Shown: positions 45,000 through 51,681 of the stretch, one piece after another
How the letters are laid out: the number at the start of each line of letters is the position of its first letter
Numbering within the stretch: the first letter of the stretch is position 1
Virus record (IMG/VR): IMGVR_UViG_3300046804_002325
Span: 1-64,000 of that record
Length of the DNA: 64,000 bases
Direction: 5' to 3' (one strand)
From: a virus
Position numbers and translations under genes: made by a program
Notes under the pieces: generated by a model
What the model was told of the DNA's origin: nothing
What the model saw: only the letters and a program-made list of their open reading frames with translations
Databases searched by the model: none

Positions 45000-45217
45000 A
45001 GAGGCAATCGTGCTGTTTTCTTTAGTAGATTAAGCTCTTGTGCTTCCTCACGGATTTTAGATTTAAGTGCTGAAGATATGAGGGTAGATGCAACATCCAC
45101 TTCCATGCCAGTTTGCTCGCAATGGTGAATAATTGCATCCATCCTTGTCATGCCATGTTCATCGGCTATCTTATTGACCAAATCACTAAATTCACTAATT
45201 TCATTCTTTGTAGGCAT
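44996..45217 (-). CDS. 33: Late transcription co-activator gp33
   Basis: The product has 73 residues (T4 gp33 has 112; short forms are usual in aquatic T4-like phages). It is helical with a middle block (GMTRMDAIIHHCEQTGME) and the C-terminal ELNLLKK ... LPL hydrophobic end that binds the beta flap of host RNA polymerase. Its position beside gp59 matches the T4 order 32-59-33. It should act with gp55 and gp45 at TATAAATA promoters, which are present in this window. No gp55 or gp45 gene is visible here. Confidence 0.75.
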   Translation of the reverse strand: MPTKNEISEFSDLVNKIADEHGMTRMDAIIHHCEQTGMEVDVASTLISSALKSKIREEAQELNLLKKTARLPL

Positions 45218-45696
45218 TATGCTCGTGTGTAAAATAAATGGTTACCAATCTTGGCAACATATTTCAACTTCCATGCGGGGTTCACCGATGTGTTGTGATA
45301 ATACATTGCTTTCGTTCTGTATATTGTATCATGCAGTTTGTATTCTGTCAAGGCCATCCTTGCTACAATCATACATTCTTGCCATGCATACTCGTTGGTA
45401 ACTTTTCCCACTTTTTCACCGACCCAACTGAATTGGTATGTGTTGTTAGTCTTTTGATAGACAACTTCACAAACGGTTTTAGGGAATTGCGGACTGTTTG
45501 CACGATTCATTGTGACTTGTGCCACTGCCAGTTTACCTTCAAATGGTTCTTTGGCTGCTTCGTAATATAGATTCTTGGCCATGCATAGAATTTGTTTGGC
45601 CATATCCATGGATACTTCCTGTGTTTCTGATAAAGGTTGCTGATGTGAAACTACAGGTAACATCGCAAACAGAGTTATTAGAATGAATTTCTTCAT
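45217..45696 (-). CDS. Endolysin, SleB-like cell-wall hydrolase with signal sequence
   Basis: The product has 159 residues. A Sec-type or signal-arrest sequence (MKKFILITLFAMLPVVSHQQ) is followed by a hydrolase_2 (SleB/CwlJ) domain: AKNLYYEAAKEPFEGKLAVAQVTMNRA with the catalytic-type Glu, then FPKTVCEVVYQK and FSWVGEK. These enzymes cleave peptidoglycan. The signal sequence suggests export without a holin channel, and a separate spanin or holin is not clear here. An AAAGGAG Shine-Dalgarno sits before the ATG. The gene is transcribed into gp33. Confidence 0.75.
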   Translation of the reverse strand: MKKFILITLFAMLPVVSHQQPLSETQEVSMDMAKQILCMAKNLYYEAAKEPFEGKLAVAQVTMNRANSPQFPKTVCEVVYQKTNNTYQFSWVGEKVGKVTNEYAWQECMIVARMALTEYKLHDTIYRTKAMYYHNTSVNPAWKLKYVAKIGNHLFYTRA

Positions 45697-45727
45697 TTTT
45701 TTCTCCTTTATGATGAGAGGTTGTTAA

Positions 45728-45747
45728 CGTGGTTACCTCCAACCACG
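45728..45747 (-). promoter_or_regulatory. Hairpin between barrel and endolysin genes
   Basis: Seven-base stem CGTGGTT / AACCACG with a 6-base loop. On the minus strand the loop reads GGAGGT. No T-tract follows, so it is not an obvious terminator. It could be a leader element or processing site for the endolysin mRNA. Confidence 0.4.
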
Positions 45748-45764
45748 ATCCTTTAGAGGATTTA

Positions 45765-45771
45765 TTATTTA
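45765..45771 (-). promoter_or_regulatory. Candidate late promoter (CTAAATA) for endolysin
   Basis: Minus-strand CCTAAATAATAAATC lies just beyond the stop of the barrel gene and 69 bases before the endolysin ATG. A late promoter would fit lysis timing, but the distance is longer than at the other sites. Confidence 0.3.
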
Positions 45772-45776
45772 GGTTT

Positions 45777-46328
45777 TTAGAAACTAAAACCCAAACCAAC
45801 GCCAAATGCGTTCTCTTTGATGGTTTGACCAGAACGGCTTGCGTTCAAGTTAAATGCAACATTCTTAGCAACTGGAATGCTGTATGTAGCGAAACCAACT
45901 GTTTGCTTAGTGCGAGCGCCGTGTTCGGTAGAACCAACACGAGTCTTAACACCAGTCAACAAGAAACCTGGACCTGCTTTCAATCCATAGGTTGCACCAA
46001 CAAGACCATAGTTATATGCAGTACCACCATTGAATCCATTGTCATGGCCAACACCAACGAATGGTGTTACACCTGCAACATTGAATTTGTTGTTTGCTGC
46101 TGTAACTTCAACACTAGATAAAATACCTGAGTTGTCTTTCATTGTAGCGGTACGACCTTGTAGGCCATACTGGATGCCACCAATTTCTTTACCAGCACGG
46201 ATATATTGTGCTGTGCTGTCTTTTGCGCCGTTACGACCCAATACATTATCAACATCAACAGAAACATAGTCTGCTGCTGATGCGGCGAATGCCAAAGAGG
46301 CCAAAGTTGCGAATAAGATTTTCTTCAT
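45777..46328 (-). CDS. Phage-encoded outer-membrane beta-barrel protein
   Basis: The product has 183 residues. A clean signal peptide (MKKILFATLASLAFAASA, cleaved before AD) precedes a mature region of about 165 residues of alternating amphipathic strands with turns (VGATYGLKAGPGFLLTG, KNVAFNLNASRSG) and a C-terminal GVGLGFSF ending in Phe, the signal for outer-membrane insertion. The length fits an eight-stranded barrel. Lambda Lom and related phage barrels are precedents. A role in superinfection exclusion, lysis or surface change is speculative. It starts the endolysin operon and is divergent from the endonuclease gene. Confidence 0.75.
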   Translation of the reverse strand: MKKILFATLASLAFAASAADYVSVDVDNVLGRNGAKDSTAQYIRAGKEIGGIQYGLQGRTATMKDNSGILSSVEVTAANNKFNVAGVTPFVGVGHDNGFNGGTAYNYGLVGATYGLKAGPGFLLTGVKTRVGSTEHGARTKQTVGFATYSIPVAKNVAFNLNASRSGQTIKENAFGVGLGFSF

Positions 46329-46403
46329 TAAAACTCCTAGTTGTTAAACATAGTAGTAGGCTTATTCTGTTACTGGGAAAACCTACGAGCAAACCCTGTA
46401 AAT

Positions 46404-46421
46404 GCAAACTTAAAAGTTTGC
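46404..46421. repeat. Inverted repeat GCAAACTT-AA-AAGTTTGC in a divergent intergenic region
   Basis: An 8-bp perfect palindrome with a 2-base centre lies between the barrel gene (minus) and the endonuclease gene (plus), 37 bases before the latter's ATG. It may be an operator or mRNA hairpin. Neither flank has a T-tract strong enough for a terminator. Confidence 0.5.
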
Positions 46422-46457
46422 GTTTACTATATACATTATATATCTTGGAGGATTATA

Positions 46458-46847
46458 ATGCAATACTTTTTATACATCTGGTACGACAAATGCCGAAAAA
46501 TGTTCTATGTTGGTATGCATGAAGGAAACATAACCGATGGTTATATATCTTCATCACGTTGGTTCAATGGAGAACACCAATACAGACCTAACGACTTCAA
46601 ACGTAAAATAATCAAAACCTTTAATGATAGGAAGACAGCCAGAAAAGAAGAGGCTAGATTTCTTCGCATGATTAAAGAATCTGAGTTTGGTAAAAAATAC
46701 TACAATCTCAAAAATGGCAGGCCAGTTGGAACTGAACCTTGGAACAAAGGCAAGAAAAACATTTACTCACAAGAAACTTTACAAAAAATGTCAATTGCTA
46801 GACTTGGTAAACCATCAAACAATCAACACACCAAAAAGACAGTTTAA
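46458..46847 (+). CDS. GIY-YIG-like / NUMOD3 homing-endonuclease-type protein
   Basis: The product has 129 residues, starting at the ATG at 46458, which has a GGAGG Shine-Dalgarno 7 bases upstream; a longer in-frame opening has no RBS. The N-terminus (FLYIWYDKCRKMFYVGMHEG) matches the short YIG-like strand of GIY-YIG-related phage endonucleases, and the C-terminus has a NUMOD3 DNA-binding repeat (EPWNKGKK, YSQETLQKMSIARLGKPS). Free-standing homing endonucleases cut cognate phages at or near their own locus. Its 3' end reaches into the terminator hairpin of the convergent tmRNA gene. Confidence 0.6.
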   Translation: MQYFLYIWYDKCRKMFYVGMHEGNITDGYISSSRWFNGEHQYRPNDFKRKIIKTFNDRKTARKEEARFLRMIKESEFGKKYYNLKNGRPVGTEPWNKGKKNIYSQETLQKMSIARLGKPSNNQHTKKTV

Positions 46848-46870
46848 TTCTGTTACGAGGATAAACTGTC
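46838..46870 (-). terminator. Terminator at the 3' end of the tmRNA gene
   Basis: Nine-base perfect stem GACAGTTTA / TAAACTGTC (46862-46870 and 46838-46846). On the minus strand it is followed by TTTTTGG, the layout of an intrinsic terminator. It overlaps the last codons and stop of the convergent endonuclease gene. Confidence 0.75.
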
Positions 46871-47072
46871 AAAAACCCTAGTGCCTCAATTAGGCAGCAA
46901 TGCGGTAACTTTCGTCATTTGCATTTACTTTGATTTAGTTTTTATATCTTCTCTGATAAGTTGTCCACTTCTATACTCTTTACCCTGTCGAAACCATGGC
47001 ATCCCCATCAAAAACAAACTTCGACCGTTTAAGGTGGCCAACTCCTATCCCGTTAGAGTGGAAGAATGTTTT

Positions 47073-47136
47073 TGGTGGAGATGGGGGGAGTCGAACCCCC
47101 GTCCAGAATACTTTTCAAGTTGCTTCATACAACCAT
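47073..47136 (-). ncRNA. tmRNA acceptor piece
   Basis: It contains the P2 3' strand, the T-arm with stem GGGGG/CCCCC and loop TTCGACT, the acceptor strand CATCTCC, the discriminator A and an encoded CCA. Predicted length is about 64 bases, set by the promoter and the CCA end. Confidence 0.8.
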
Positions 47137-47142
47137 ATAAGG

Positions 47143-47171
47143 ATTATATATCATTCTTTGTAATTTGGCAA
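47143..47171 (-). promoter_or_regulatory. Sigma70-type promoter of the tmRNA gene
   Basis: Minus-strand TTGCCA (47171-47166), a 17-base spacer and TATAAT followed by CC (47148-47143). This is the same motif found before the early genes at 60371 and 61340. Predicted transcription start is about 47136. Confidence 0.75.
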
Positions 47172-47184
47172 CACCAAATTTTAC

Positions 47185-48081
47185 TTATACCAGTTTCATA
47201 CAGGCAACTGTGTCCGCATGAGTGATATTGAATAGTCGTTTAGTTTGTTTTGTTGATATATCAAAACTGGCAACGAAACAATTATTCATTTCAACAATAC
47301 CATGTGAATAGTGGTTGGAACCGATAAAAATTATTTTACCGTCTAATGCATCCATACCACGCAAGAATGTTTTTAGTTTTTTAACAACTTTATATTGTGA
47401 TGTTTGTCGTGTGGCCAAATCAATTTCAATAATATGACCCGTAGAAGTTGATAATGAATATAGTTTATTGTCTATAATTTGCAAATCATGGCAACCAGCA
47501 CCAGCTGATCCAATCATTGTGTGTTCACCTGTGGCTTTATTCAAATAACCAAATTCTGAAGGCCTCACACTTAAATTGTTTAGGCAAAAATAAATTTTTC
47601 CTTCATGTTCTGTTATAGAATTTAGGTGTGTAATGTCATGGCTCTCAGCTGCATCTGGATGTTCAGGTGCTTCAACCCATTCAAAAGAAACGACATTAAA
47701 ATATTTGTTTGTTTTGCCATGGACACCAATTGTATTGACTGATGTATGTGTCACATAAAAGTCATCACCACTCTTTAACATTCTATGTGTGTTAATATAC
47801 ATTGATATGCCAACTAATCCACAATACTCAAAAGTTTTTCTATCATACTTTGCAATTTTTTTATGTGAGGCAATGTATATGTAATCATCATCATATGTTA
47901 TGCCATAAGGTCTAAAAGTTGGTCTACCTTGACCTTCCAATTCTTTACAATCTAAATCAGGATTGTATGGACTTTTGTGTATTAAATTTCCATTTTCAAA
48001 ATCATATACAAGAAATGTGTAGTTATGTTTTTTGTGATAATGGTCATCAGGTACAATAATTATCAATTTCTCATTCGTCAT
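47185..48081 (-). CDS. Beta-propeller-like protein
   Basis: The product has 298 residues from the ATG at 48081; a TTG three codons upstream is an alternative start. Repeating strand patterns of about 40 residues (FRPYGITYDDDYIYIASHKKI, HLNSITEHEGKIYFCLNNL, DLQIIDNKLYSLS, GMDALDGKIIFIG) suggest a five- to six-bladed propeller. An HDITHLNS segment is notable. No signal peptide is visible. It follows the 2OG oxygenase gene with a six-base gap and may act with it or be a virion protein. Function unknown. Confidence 0.55.
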   Translation of the reverse strand: MTNEKLIIIVPDDHYHKKHNYTFLVYDFENGNLIHKSPYNPDLDCKELEGQGRPTFRPYGITYDDDYIYIASHKKIAKYDRKTFEYCGLVGISMYINTHRMLKSGDDFYVTHTSVNTIGVHGKTNKYFNVVSFEWVEAPEHPDAAESHDITHLNSITEHEGKIYFCLNNLSVRPSEFGYLNKATGEHTMIGSAGAGCHDLQIIDNKLYSLSTSTGHIIEIDLATRQTSQYKVVKKLKTFLRGMDALDGKIIFIGSNHYSHGIVEMNNCFVASFDISTKQTKRLFNITHADTVACMKLV

Positions 48082-48086
48082 ATCAA

Positions 48087-48647
48087 TCAACGATTAAATG
48101 GCAACATATTAATATTTAATACAAGTCTCTGTGGTGTTTTAATGGGTGACGATTTTGCATGAAAGATTCTACCCTTCCACCAAACCAATCGTCCTTTTTT
48201 GGGTGTAAGTCTCTGAGCAACTTTTCCATTTTCATCAAAGAAATAGGTATCGCCGTCAGAGTCATTCACATAATAGATTGCTGTTAGTTGTTCTTCAAAA
48301 GCATTATCAATATGTGGTGTATGGTATCTGTCACCAAATCGTGTGTCGAGTGTATTCAGATTAACCTTACAACGGAGTATATAACAATCCTCATCAAGCG
48401 TTTCAGTTAGTTTATTTGTAACTGGTGAGACTACATTGTAATGTTGTGAATTTATTTTTCCATCTATAACAAACATATGAAAAAATTGTGGCACATCGAG
48501 AGCATTACTATCTGGCATTACAGTATCGGTGATATCTAAATGAACAGACTCAGTACTATAAAAATAGGGGAAATTTGTTCCCGTCAATATTTTTTCTATC
48601 TCATCTTGAACACGAGGTTTAACAAAATCATCAATTATATTTAACAT
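48087..48647 (-). CDS. 2-oxoglutarate/Fe(II)-dependent oxygenase
   Basis: The product has 186 residues. It has the prolyl-4-hydroxylase-like core: HTPHIDNAFEEQLTAIYYVND supplies the H-x-D facial pair, GRLVWWKGRIFHAKSS the distal His, and PQRLVLNIN the 2OG-binding Arg. Enzymes of this type are common in T4-like aquatic phages, with substrates rarely known. The gene lies between a glycine-rich fibre and the beta-propeller gene, so a fibre or propeller target is conceivable. That is inference. Confidence 0.8.
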   Translation of the reverse strand: MLNIIDDFVKPRVQDEIEKILTGTNFPYFYSTESVHLDITDTVMPDSNALDVPQFFHMFVIDGKINSQHYNVVSPVTNKLTETLDEDCYILRCKVNLNTLDTRFGDRYHTPHIDNAFEEQLTAIYYVNDSDGDTYFFDENGKVAQRLTPKKGRLVWWKGRIFHAKSSPIKTPQRLVLNINMLPFNR

Positions 48648-48663
48648 TATAAAATCCTAAAAA

Positions 48664-49626
48664 TTAAAAAGTAAGGTACTGCGAACTTGATGTGAAGGTA
48701 TGGTAGTATCTATATGTAGCACCTGGACCTCCACTGCCGTTAACAAATGTGACAGAACCACCCGACATAAGTTGGAAGTCCCATTGATATGAAACTATCA
48801 CGATACCTTGATAACCGTAAGTTGCATCTAGGCCGCCGTTTCTACTTGAAGCACCACTACCTCCGCCGCCGTAGTAAAATGCGTTTTGACCTGGTCCAGT
48901 ACCACCACCACCTATGCCGCCAGCACCACCATATGAATTACCACCGCCGCCAGCATAATATATTCCGTTTATCCATTGTCTACCTGGACCGCCATTGATA
49001 CCTGAGCCTGCACCACCTGCACCGCCACCAGAACCAGAATAATAACCACCAGCATTACCATAAGCTGGTTGATTGCCATAATCACCACTTGTTGGATTTG
49101 GTTGTATTGAATTACCTGATGCAGCATTACCGCCTCTGGTACCGGCACCGCCGCCTCCTGAACCACCATCAAAACCTGGTTGACCATCAGATCCACCACC
49201 CATGCCACCACCATAAGCAGTGTATCCAAAAGCTAAAGTATCTCCACCACTACTTTGATAACCACCCGAACCAATAATGAATGTGTATGATCCTTTAGGC
49301 AAATTAAAAGTTGCATCAACTACGCCACCAGCACCGCCGCCACCGTTCATAGCGTTATTATCACCAGAATAACGGGAATGTCCACCGCCGCCTCCACCGA
49401 CTATCAATGCTCTAACAGATAAAGATGTGGGAATCTGTTTAGATCCATAAAAAGTACTGAGACTTATTTGACCCGAAGTTGGTAAAGAGTTGTTGTTTAC
49501 ATTTATCGTGCCGTTAGGAACAATACCACCATTCATGTAGTATTCGTTTATTCCAATAGGATTTGAACCACCGAATTCGTTTTGTAAATCATAAAAACTT
49601 ATAGCACCACTTGATGGTAAAGCCAT
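48664..49626 (-). CDS. Glycine-rich fibre/adhesin protein
   Basis: The product has 320 residues. The N-terminus (LPSSGAISFYDLQNEFGGSNPIGINEYY) is a widespread N-terminal domain of phage structural proteins. Residues about 70-270 are very Gly-rich with GGGGG and GGAGGxGGGG runs, resembling polyglycine-II tips. The C-terminal 50 residues (WDFQLMSGGSVTFVNGSGG) form a small beta domain. It is far from the main fibre operon and starts a three-gene unit with the oxygenase and the propeller. Confidence 0.7.
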   Translation of the reverse strand: MALPSSGAISFYDLQNEFGGSNPIGINEYYMNGGIVPNGTINVNNNSLPTSGQISLSTFYGSKQIPTSLSVRALIVGGGGGGHSRYSGDNNAMNGGGGAGGVVDATFNLPKGSYTFIIGSGGYQSSGGDTLAFGYTAYGGGMGGGSDGQPGFDGGSGGGGAGTRGGNAASGNSIQPNPTSGDYGNQPAYGNAGGYYSGSGGGAGGAGSGINGGPGRQWINGIYYAGGGGNSYGGAGGIGGGGTGPGQNAFYYGGGGSGASSRNGGLDATYGYQGIVIVSYQWDFQLMSGGSVTFVNGSGGPGATYRYYHTFTSSSQYLTF

Positions 49627-50277
49627 TTAATTTTCCTTGTAAAATTTTATATAATCCAACAAGGTATTTAGGTGATCCTCAGTCTTTTCAATAAAAAGTA
49701 GAGGTTCCGAACCTTCCACGGCCATGATAATGACGATTTGGTCGATACCAACACCAATCAATTCTTCATACATACAGGCATAAGCAACGCATTGGGCAAA
49801 GTAATTATCAATGTCTTCCGCCTTCTTAGGACGGCGTGAGGTCTTAAAATCAATAACAGATAATACACCATCAAACTCTGCAATACAATCAACACGACCT
49901 GCCATACCTAACTGGAGAGACCACAACGCACATTCCTGATAATGAATGTTGTTGATTCTATTCAGTAATGGTTTGAGTGGCAGGAACATCTCCTTGGCGT
50001 CAGGCATGATATTACCAAGTGATTCGTTGTTCAAGTATCGTTCACATAGTGTATGAACATTAGTACCACGTGAAGTGGCCTTGCGTGATATCTTGTTTGC
50101 TTCTTCTTCACCAACTCTTTTGCGCCATTCTAAAATGGCCTGTTTGCCCTTGGCACCAATGACCGTAGTCACGGACGGCAACTTAACACCATCAGGTGTG
50201 GTGTAGTATCGTTTACCGTCAGGGAATGTTTGTGATATTAGGTCAGCGAGTTCTTTGGGTGGGCAATATGTAAACAT
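49627..50277 (-). CDS. PD-(D/E)XK exonuclease
   Basis: The product has 216 residues. It has VTTVIGAKGKQAILEWRKRVG, then GTNVHTLCERYL, then GMAGRVDCIAEFDGVLSVIDFKTSRRP, which provides the Asp and D-x-K catalytic pattern of RecB/MGME1-like nucleases. YFAQCVAYACMYEE follows, as in this family. Related exonucleases occur in T4-like aquatic phages. It overlaps the PhoH stop (TAATG), suggesting coupled translation. Its substrate polarity cannot be read from sequence. Confidence 0.8.
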   Translation of the reverse strand: MFTYCPPKELADLISQTFPDGKRYYTTPDGVKLPSVTTVIGAKGKQAILEWRKRVGEEEANKISRKATSRGTNVHTLCERYLNNESLGNIMPDAKEMFLPLKPLLNRINNIHYQECALWSLQLGMAGRVDCIAEFDGVLSVIDFKTSRRPKKAEDIDNYFAQCVAYACMYEELIGVGIDQIVIIMAVEGSEPLLFIEKTEDHLNTLLDYIKFYKEN

Positions 50278-51041
50278 TAATCTTGTGAATCCTCATAATT
50301 CATTTTTGCTAAAATATAATCACGCACAAGACTACTTCTAACAATATCTTCTGGTGTAAATTCAATTCGTGTAAATGCCGACATATGGTGTGCAATATCA
50401 AAGAACCTCAAAATGCCCGACATATCATTCTTTCGTTTATTCAAATCTGTTTGTCTATAATCACCACACCAGATAATCTTTGAACGATAACCAACACGGG
50501 TCATAACTGTGTCAATTTCTTCAAAGGTCAAGTTTTGCATTTCATCCACGATAATGATGGCATCATCGAATGACATACCACGAATGAATGAGGTGGAGAT
50601 AAACTCAATATAACCCTGTTCATTCAATCGTGCATAGGCATCTTTACGGTCAAATAATGTGTGACAGATTTGCACATATGGTTGTTGATAGATTTCCATC
50701 TTTTCATCAACATCACCTGGCAAGTGTCCCATTTCACGAGACTGTACCGCTGAACGGACAATAATAATCTTATTAAATGGATTTGATTTATCCAATACTT
50801 CTTCTAATGCTTTGTATAATGCACAGAAGGTTTTACCCGTACCTGCCACACCGTGAAGTGCAACGAAATAATCTCCACGCTTGTAGGCGTCAAAAAATAT
50901 CTTCTGATTTTCTGTTAATGGCTCAAATGTTTTTAAGTCGTTTATTTTTATTTTCAGTGAATTACTTACTGCTTGGTGTCTTGTCTTAGTAGTTTGTTCT
51001 TCAATAACATCTTCTCTACTAATCTGTTTTTTTGTCGCCAT
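50277..51041 (-). CDS. phoH: PhoH-like ATPase
   Basis: The product has 254 residues. Walker A GVAGTGKT near residue 65, IIIVRSAVQSREMGHLPGD, Walker B IIIVDEMQN near 170, and IIWCGDYRQTDL are all present, as in PhoH-family RNA/DNA-dependent ATPases. The N-terminal extension is short and charged. PhoH is a standard marker gene of marine and freshwater phages, with no settled role. A GGGAGTTTTA Shine-Dalgarno precedes the ATG. Confidence 0.92.
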   Translation of the reverse strand: MATKKQISREDVIEEQTTKTRHQAVSNSLKIKINDLKTFEPLTENQKIFFDAYKRGDYFVALHGVAGTGKTFCALYKALEEVLDKSNPFNKIIIVRSAVQSREMGHLPGDVDEKMEIYQQPYVQICHTLFDRKDAYARLNEQGYIEFISTSFIRGMSFDDAIIIVDEMQNLTFEEIDTVMTRVGYRSKIIWCGDYRQTDLNKRKNDMSGILRFFDIAHHMSAFTRIEFTPEDIVRSSLVRDYILAKMNYEDSQD

Positions 51042-51050
51042 TAAAACTCC

Positions 51051-51194
51051 CTATGATAATAACATAGCAACTGCTTTAGTTTGCTTTTCTTCCTTCTTTT
51101 TGAATTGTCTTTTTTTAGGGGTTTCTTTCTTCACGGTGGTTTTTTTATCACTGTCACTCCTTTTTGGAAGAAATAATGCTGGTATCTGTGCCAT
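51051..51194 (-). CDS. Small lysine-rich protein
   Basis: The product has 47 residues: MAQIPALFLPKRSDSDKK, then a strongly basic stretch with about one-third Lys/Arg and a hydrophobic C-terminus (AVAMLLS). Its ATG overlaps the stop of the upstream gene (TAATG), and PhoH follows after 9 bases, so the frame is preserved in an operon of real genes. A nucleic-acid-binding role would fit the charge but is not shown. Confidence 0.6.
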   Translation of the reverse strand: MAQIPALFLPKRSDSDKKTTVKKETPKKRQFKKKEEKQTKAVAMLLS

Positions 51195-51469
51195 TACCAC
51201 TCTCTTGGTCGTTTTGTTTTGTGACCAGACATGGTGTTTCCTGGAATAGTTTCTTGCATACGTTGAATAACACCAGTTTCAAACGCAGCATGTGGTTGTG
51301 CAATACCTGGAACGGACATACGCTGTCCGTCACCAAGACCTGCAAGACCTTCTATGGAGAAATAACGCTCTAGGTGTGGGTTATCTTCTTTGAATTTATC
51401 ATACTCAGACAAACGCATCGTATGTTCTTCAATCTCATTTGTATTTTTATTAAGAAATGTATAAATCAT
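51194..51469 (-). CDS. Conserved T4-like phage protein
   Basis: The product has 91 residues with the pattern YTFLNKNTNEIEEHTMRLSEYDKFKEDNPHLERYF, then PGNTMSGHKTKRPREW. The first half resembles a short zinc-ribbon-like (FmdB-type) domain seen in T4-like phages, but the cysteines are absent. Start and stop overlap its neighbours. No function is known to me. Confidence 0.6.
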   Translation of the reverse strand: MIYTFLNKNTNEIEEHTMRLSEYDKFKEDNPHLERYFSIEGLAGLGDGQRMSVPGIAQPHAAFETGVIQRMQETIPGNTMSGHKTKRPREW

Positions 51470-51681
51470 TAGATTTGTTCTCTGTAATTTTTCTGTGCAA
51501 GTTCTCTAACCTCTTGCACTTTCTTATTTACTTGTGGCTCAAACATATCAGTTTTGAAAGAATTTGCTTTAGTGTACTTTCTCACTTTACGGCATTCTTG
51601 AAAACTTTTCTTAAATTGTTTGTAACCGACTTTTACACCGATTCTTACTGAGTCACAAAAATCACACACTAACTGCTTCAT
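51469..51681 (-). CDS. Small basic protein with CxxC
   Basis: The product has 70 residues, beginning MKQLVCDFCDSVRIGVKVG. A single CxxC plus one further Cys is seen, with a basic helical remainder (VRKYTKANSFK, VREL). It overlaps the previous gene by 20 bases and the following gene by one, within the operon leading to PhoH. I do not recognise a family. Confidence 0.5.
   Translation of the reverse strand: MKQLVCDFCDSVRIGVKVGYKQFKKSFQECRKVRKYTKANSFKTDMFEPQVNKKVQEVRELAQKNYREQI

Larger units (their letters stand above)
46838..47136 (-). ncRNA. ssrA: Permuted (two-piece) tmRNA gene
   Basis: The primary transcript is predicted to run from about 47136 to the hairpin at 46838. Its first part is the acceptor RNA, which ends in CCA at 47073. 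A 66-base intervening segment (47007-47072) follows. The coding RNA starts with GGGATG-type sequence at 47006. The two halves pair: GGGGATG (47006-47000) with CATCTCC (47083-47077), including a G3.U wobble for alanyl charging. AGAGTAT then pairs with the GTATTCT segment at 47105-47111 as helix P2. The tag frame is GCA AAT GAC GAA AGT TAC CGC ATT GCT GCC TAA (46922-46890), ANDESYRIAA, with its stop inside a GCC...GGC hairpin as in E. coli. It should rescue stalled ribosomes with SmpB. Exact ends are inferred. Confidence 0.9.

Noticed and set aside
47077-47111. T-arm and acceptor sequence considered as a tRNA or an attP site in a host tRNA gene
   Set aside because: No anticodon arm or D-arm can be fitted upstream, while the matching 5' acceptor strand, D-like loop and tag frame lie 3' of it, which fits a permuted tmRNA and not an integration remnant. 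No integrase is present in the window.
48081-48090. TTG start for the propeller gene
   Set aside because: It would overlap the upstream stop, whereas ATG at 48081 follows the stop. Neither has a strong RBS.
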